Assembly: GCA_012837765.1 (NCBI GenBank)
Contig: DUQO01000012.1
Span: 1 to 38,144, forward strand
Length of the DNA: 38,144 bases
DNA from: Mollicutes bacterium
Lineage (GTDB): Bacteria; Bacillota_I; Bacilli_A; RF39; UBA660
Direction of reading: 5' to 3'
A program made the translations under genes and the position numbers. Positions within the stretch are counted from its first letter, which is position 1, and every line of letters starts with the position of its first letter. Positions 34,406 to 38,144 of the stretch are shown piece by piece. The notes under the pieces were generated by a model that did no database searches, was not told the origin of the DNA, and was given only the letters and a program-made list of their open reading frames with translations.

Positions 34406-35308
34406 TTATTGTGAAATTGGAAATTTAATAGGACCATGATGTTTATAATTTAATACTTTTATATCTTTCAACTCGCGTGAATTATCAAAATCTTCAAATT
34501 TCTTCACTTCTGGATTCAACCAAAGTTGTGGGGCCGGAAAATCGCCTAGCTCCTCATATCTTCTTATTTGCTCTTTTATTCCCTCTACCTGATTAACATA
34601 AATGTGCGGGTCATTTAAGCTCCATCTCATTTTTCCAGGTTTATAACCAGTAACATGAGCAATCATATTTCCTAATGTTGCATATTGTGTAACATTAAAT
34701 GGTAATCCTAATGGAACATCACATGATCTTTGGTGTACCCAAAAGTTTATTCTTCCATTCCAAACATTCCATTCAGTTGACCAAACGCAAGATGGTAAAA
34801 CCGCTGTAGGCATAAATTCATCTTGCCATAAACTTTTTACCATTCTACGGTCTGTTGGATTAGTTCTAATCGCATTAATTAAACTTTCAATCAATTTATA
34901 TCTATCTACTATAAATCCATAAGCTGTTCCAATAGTATGTGCTTTATCTATACCAAAGTCTTTTACTATTTCTTTTTTTATCAACTTACCGTTCTCATCC
35001 GGAACCATTTGTGTAGCTCGCCATTTCCCATCTTCTGCAATTTCCCATTCGTTCCAAATTTTCACATTTCTTTCTTGAAGCCATCTTACATCATTTGAAT
35101 GAGCTTGATAAATCCATAACATTTCCAAAATAGCATTTTTAAAAAATAATTGCTTTGTTGTTAAAACAGGAAATTCTTCAGCTAAATCAAACTCTAAATA
35201 ATCTCCATCTAATTTAATAGCATTAGTCCCTGTCCTGTTTTCTACTTCAATTCCTTCTTCTAATATTCTTTTGCAAAGTTGTAAATATCTTTTGTCCCAT
35301 TTTGTCAT
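34406..35308 (-). CDS. thyA: Thymidylate synthase
   Basis: Makes dTMP from dUMP with methylene-tetrahydrofolate. The protein has 300 residues from the ATG at 35308, chosen because GGGAGG lies eight bases upstream; the longer reading from 35326 covers that site. Motifs: ENRTGTNA near 23-30 (phosphate-binding Arg), TDRRMVKSLW with the dUMP-binding Arg pair (153-154), the catalytic C174 in LPSCVWST (normally PPC), QRSCDVPLGLPFNV (193-206) and HIYVNQ near the C-terminus. All key residues are present. No folate reductase gene is next to it. Confidence 0.96.
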   Translation of the reverse strand: MTKWDKRYLQLCKRILEEGIEVENRTGTNAIKLDGDYLEFDLAEEFPVLTTKQLFFKNAILEMLWIYQAHSNDVRWLQERNVKIWNEWEIAEDGKWRATQMVPDENGKLIKKEIVKDFGIDKAHTIGTAYGFIVDRYKLIESLINAIRTNPTDRRMVKSLWQDEFMPTAVLPSCVWSTEWNVWNGRINFWVHQRSCDVPLGLPFNVTQYATLGNMIAHVTGYKPGKMRWSLNDPHIYVNQVEGIKEQIRRYEELGDFPAPQLWLNPEVKKFEDFDNSRELKDIKVLNYKHHGPIKFPISQ

Positions 35309-35389
35309 AATAAATCCTCCCACCAATTTTTACTGCCCCAACTTATTCTTTATTAATAATTGATATTCTAAAAACCATAATCACATTTT

Positions 35390-35962
35390 TTATTTTTCTA
35401 ATTTTACCCTCAATGTTTCATTATTACCATCCACTAATTCACTTAGAATATTATAAGCTTCATATGCATCATATAACGAATTTATTCTTAATCTATTAGC
35501 ATTGGCGTTCCCTTTATTGTCTGTATGAAAATCTTTTGTTGTTATCAATAAAGTTGCACTTCCATTACTATCTACAATGCCACCTACAACTTGTATTGTT
35601 CCAACATTTTTTAAAGTATAATGAATAAAATTGTTATTAAAAGCTCCAGATCTTTTAATAATTCTTTTGTTTGTTATACAAAAATAAGTGTTTTTGGCAT
35701 TTAAAATAGCATAAATAATGTAACACGCTATTATAATTGGAAAGATAAATAATGCTGGCGCAAACATATTAGTTGGAGTAAAATTTCTATTTCCAAAATT
35801 AATAATAGGCGTTAAAAATCCACATATCCAAATACTAAAAAAGGCTCCCAATGCTATTGCTGGAACTAATCCTTTCAACATGCTTGCCTTAGCATTTGCT
35901 CTATTACACCATTTTATTTCTTCACCCTTTTGAAGTACCATTTGAAACATTTCTTTATACAC
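35390..35962 (-). CDS. Membrane protein with bacterial PH-like domain
   Basis: A 190-residue protein. Two hydrophobic helices (about 30-50 and 67-88) follow a short N-terminal part starting with LQKGEEIKW, then a soluble domain with YFCITNKRIIKRSGAFNNNF and a row of strands ending in an amphipathic helix (SLYDAYEAYNILSELV). This is the layout of bPH2/DUF304-type membrane proteins (YdbT-like), whose role is not settled. AGAGGT lies rather far (about 13 bases) from the ATG. A later Met at residue 7 is an alternative start. Confidence 0.7.
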   Translation of the reverse strand: MYKEMFQMVLQKGEEIKWCNRANAKASMLKGLVPAIALGAFFSIWICGFLTPIINFGNRNFTPTNMFAPALFIFPIIIACYIIYAILNAKNTYFCITNKRIIKRSGAFNNNFIHYTLKNVGTIQVVGGIVDSNGSATLLITTKDFHTDNKGNANANRLRINSLYDAYEAYNILSELVDGNNETLRVKLEK

Positions 35963-36128
35963 TTAAAACAACCTCTATTCTTTATTTATTTTCTTGTAAA
36001 TATTTTTTGCTTTATCTATATAAACCGAGTTTACTTTCTTCTAACTTTTAGAACAAATTCTTGTTTTAATAAAAAAGTTAAGCGCAGTAATGACCTTTAT
36101 CTTTTAATGAGTTATATAGAATGTTTTA

Positions 36129-36434
36129 TTAATTAATCTTTAAACTACTTATTCCATTTAAATCTGCTTGGCCTCTTATTGTAACAACGTTTTTGTTTTC
36201 TATATCATGACCTTCTAAATTATTATATTCTTCATTACTTTTTGGTAAATAATTATTATTATAAACTCTAAAATATATAGAAACATTCCCTATGTTAGGT
36301 TTGAGTAATGTAATATAATTATTTATTTGATTTCTTACAGATTCTTCTGTTTTGTAATCATTAGAATTTAAGGCTATATTAATTTTAAATATTGCATTAG
36401 TTAGATATTCTTTAAAACTTGTATTTGCTGGCAA
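36129..36434 (-). pseudogene. 3' part of an interrupted lipoprotein gene
   Basis: About 101 residues from a TTG at 36434, but there is no ribosome binding site there. The frame is the same as that of the lipoprotein fragment at 36483-36806, and the codons between (36482-36435) are open, so this is the distal half of that protein after one TAA. It has helices (FKEYLTNAIFKINIAL), strands (SIYFRVYNNNY) and a terminal VVTIRGQADLNG. I do not recognise the domain. Confidence 0.6.
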
Positions 36435-36482
36435 ATCATAAACTACTAAATTATCAACTTCATTATTGTACTCATAAAAAAC

Positions 36483-36806
36483 TTAAAATTTGTTATGAGA
36501 ATAACTTTCTAGTAATTGTTTTGCTAGACTAAAATATTTTTGAGTTAAATAATCATCTTTATATGTATCTGTGTTTCCATATCCTACTGCCACCCCTATT
36601 TGAGTTACATCATTTAAGTCATCACATTTAATGTATATATCGTGAATACCAGCATAAGACATATTCCTTGGTGCACCTTTTGTATACTCGCAAATAGTAT
36701 TATACTTCTTTTCAACATATGAAATAGCATCTTCTTTCTTATCTGTTGAAGTGGTACAACCTGAAATCATAATTATTGTAAGAATAAACAAGCAAAATTT
36801 TAAAAT
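36483..36806 (-). CDS. Lipoprotein of unknown function, N-terminal part, apparent ATT start
   Basis: AAAGGTGAT (36818-36810) is followed three bases later by ATT (36806), the same spacing used by dnaE and the CarD-like gene before ATG. From ATT the protein starts MLKFCLFILTIIMISGCTTS, a complete lipoprotein signal with lipobox ISGC and Cys17 as the lipid-modified residue. The only alternative starts, TTG at 36791 and ATG at 36770, cut into the signal peptide. The frame stops at TAA (36485-36483) after about 107 residues, but continues in the same frame to 36129. The mature part has KYNTICEYTKGA and IHDIYIKCDDLND, possibly two disulphide-linked strands. Unrecognised family. Confidence 0.6.
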   Translation of the reverse strand: MLKFCLFILTIIMISGCTTSTDKKEDAISYVEKKYNTICEYTKGAPRNMSYAGIHDIYIKCDDLNDVTQIGVAVGYGNTDTYKDDYLTQKYFSLAKQLLESYSHNKF

Positions 36807-36925
36807 TTTATCACCTTTATTACCATAATCATTTTATCATACTTAAACTTCTAAATCGATTCTGACTTACGAAATTTATCAACATTTTCTAGATTCATCA
36901 TATGCTTGTTTAAACTTTTTTTCTA

Positions 36926-36959
36926 TAAAAAGACAAGGAATTACCAATTGGCATTCCTT
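36926..36959 (-). terminator. Terminator of the duplicated-domain protein gene
   Basis: AAGGAAT (36935-36941) pairs with ATTCCTT (36953-36959) around an inner CCAATTGG palindrome. A T-rich stretch follows on the minus strand. Confidence 0.65.
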
Positions 36960-36965
36960 ATCCTT

Positions 36966-37916
36966 TTATTTAACTCTTCTTTTTATATAATTTTGAAATT
37001 TCAAATTATTTGTTTTAACCTTTTTATAAAGTTTTAAAGCTTCTGAAATTGTAATCAAGTCAGATTCTACTTCAACACTACCATTTTCTAAATATTCTTG
37101 AAAAGGAATCATCATATCATAATGGCTTTCATCAACCTTTTCTTTATTATTAAAATGTTCCTTTGTCAAAATTCCTTGATTATATACTTGATAATTATGC
37201 AAGTTATATAATCCGTGTGGCTGTTTTAAGAATAAACTTTTAAAAACTACAAAATCATGTACACCATAAATTGATCCATGGTCAGTTTTTTCTTCACCTT
37301 TTATCCCATACATTTCACCAATATTTGCATCACTATTAAATAAAATATATTTTTGCGGTAAATTAGCGTGTTGATAACTTTTTTTATACTCGTTTTCCAT
37401 TTCAAGTGAAAAACCCTCATATAAATTTAAATTACCAACATAAAAATCTTGTATTTGATATTTTGTTTTATCACATAATTCATCGATTTTATTTGATTTT
37501 TTCTTTTTAAACAAGTAATCAAATAGATTAATAGCTTCTTTTATACTTATAGAAGTTGGTTTAATAAAATCAACCTTTGGCAATAATTCTGATAAAGAAA
37601 CTAGATTATCACAAAAATCCTCACCAAAAGAATCATAGAATTCACCATTATGAAACGATAAATATTTATCGTCTATTTTATAAAAAATTGTCAAAACTCC
37701 TTCATAACATCTTTTACTATCCCAATCAAAATATTTTCCCAATGATCCTTTTCGAATTTCTATTGCGCCTTTCTTACAGATTGAGTCAACTTTCATTATT
37801 TCCAAATATTCCTTCTTATTAGAGCAAGATTCTACAGTCGTAGTAATAAATGGAAATGACAGATATAATTCTCCAACATAAAAGTTTTCAACATTATATT
37901 TTTTACTTTTTACCAT
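36966..37916 (-). CDS. Protein of unknown function with an internal duplication
   Basis: A 316-residue protein from the ATG at 37916, which has GAGGAGG upstream; the reading from 37934 overlaps that site and is rejected. Two copies of one domain are visible. Copy one begins KKYNVENFYVGELYL (about 5) and ends ISIKEAINLFDYLFKK (about 145). Copy two begins TKYQIQDFYVGNLNL (about 156) and ends ITISEALKLYKKVK (about 300). There is no signal peptide or membrane helix. The domain is not one I know; the YxVxxFYVGxLxL start could serve as a search motif. It has its own promoter and terminator. Confidence 0.7.
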   Translation of the reverse strand: MVKSKKYNVENFYVGELYLSFPFITTTVESCSNKKEYLEIMKVDSICKKGAIEIRKGSLGKYFDWDSKRCYEGVLTIFYKIDDKYLSFHNGEFYDSFGEDFCDNLVSLSELLPKVDFIKPTSISIKEAINLFDYLFKKKKSNKIDELCDKTKYQIQDFYVGNLNLYEGFSLEMENEYKKSYQHANLPQKYILFNSDANIGEMYGIKGEEKTDHGSIYGVHDFVVFKSLFLKQPHGLYNLHNYQVYNQGILTKEHFNNKEKVDESHYDMMIPFQEYLENGSVEVESDLITISEALKLYKKVKTNNLKFQNYIKRRVK

Positions 37917-37946
37917 TATTAAAAACCTCCTCAATTAACCACATTC

Positions 37947-37975
37947 AGTATACCAAACAAATCTATTCAATTCAA
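37947..37975 (-). promoter_or_regulatory. Promoter of the duplicated-domain protein gene
   Basis: TTGAAT (37975-37970) lies 17 bases from TATACT (37952-37947), about 30 bases before the ATG at 37916. Confidence 0.75.
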
Positions 37976-38010
37976 CAAGTTGTAAACCCTTGATATTATT
38001 TTTTAATATA

Positions 38011-38093
38011 AGAACATAAAAAAACTTCTTTCATTATTCAAAGAAAGGGTTCTATAATAAATAGTGTTGGTGGAAAAAATCAACACTATTTTA
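38011..38093. other. Two adjacent hairpins at the right edge (possible insertion-sequence end or RNA structure)
   Basis: AGAAC...GTTCT (38011-38053) encloses an inner TTCTTT/AAAGAA stem. Next to it AATAGTGTTG (38060-38069) and CAACACTATT (38081-38090) form a perfect 10-bp stem with an 11-base loop. No gene is visible from 37976 to the end of the window. The stretch may be a terminator pair, or the inverted-repeat end of an element lying beyond the window. Confidence 0.4.
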
Positions 38094-38144
38094 TGTTTAA
38101 TATAAAAGAGACACAAACCAAAGACTTTTGATACAATGTAATTA

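Overview
The window is AT-rich DNA from a walled, low-GC Gram-positive bacterium, probably an uncultured Bacilli or Mollicutes-neighbour lineage (Bacillota). Evidence: Bacillus-type Shine-Dalgarno sites (AGGAGG, and very often AGGTGAT), TTGaca/TATAAT promoters, Gram-positive families (short DnaE, M23 endopeptidases with LysM/G5, Ddl, a membrane-anchored MurF) and peptidoglycan synthesis genes. The code is the standard bacterial one: Trp is TGG in the long genes and TGA ends genes in ATGA overlaps. Most genes are on the minus strand.

Layout. 1-57: start of a prepilin-like gene running off the left edge. 205-5902 (minus): dnaE followed by two M23 cell-wall hydrolases. 6009-7203: bL28 (rpmB), a second prepilin-like gene and an Asn/Asp/Thr-repeat surface protein. 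7310-16218 (minus): a giant GT84/GH94 cyclic beta-glucan synthase-like enzyme translationally coupled to pgi. 16505-17758: alkyladenine DNA glycosylase and an unknown gene. 17861-18684 (plus): a CarD/CdnL-like RNA polymerase regulator behind a terminator-like leader hairpin, followed in the same frame by an orphan domain resembling the C-terminal domain of RNA polymerase alpha. 18741-20307: small unknown and membrane proteins. 20515-27172: accessory segment with a McrBC type IV restriction system, decayed ORFs, a dead tyrosine recombinase and an unknown convergent gene, ending beside tRNA-Lys. 27533-28241: a collagen-like surface protein gene and tRNA-Val. 28307-31835 (minus): alpha/beta hydrolase-murF-ddl operon for the D-Ala-D-Ala step of peptidoglycan synthesis. 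31999-38144: LysM proteins (one GH18), a small Cys-rich protein, thyA, a PH-like membrane protein, a lipoprotein and a duplicated-domain protein.

The strongest overall signal is gene interruption by single events. Six loci, excluding the recombinase relic, read as one protein broken by one in-frame stop (TAG 18460, TGA 20152, TAA 27584, TAA 36483) or by a one-base slip in a 7-base homopolymer (24512-24518 in mcrB, 33027-33033 in the Cys-rich gene). Two further genes have an ideally placed Shine-Dalgarno followed by ATT instead of ATG (33250, 36806). This may be recent gene decay, recoding or slippage, or sequence error. All functional calls come from reading the sequence and remembered family features; no search was run.
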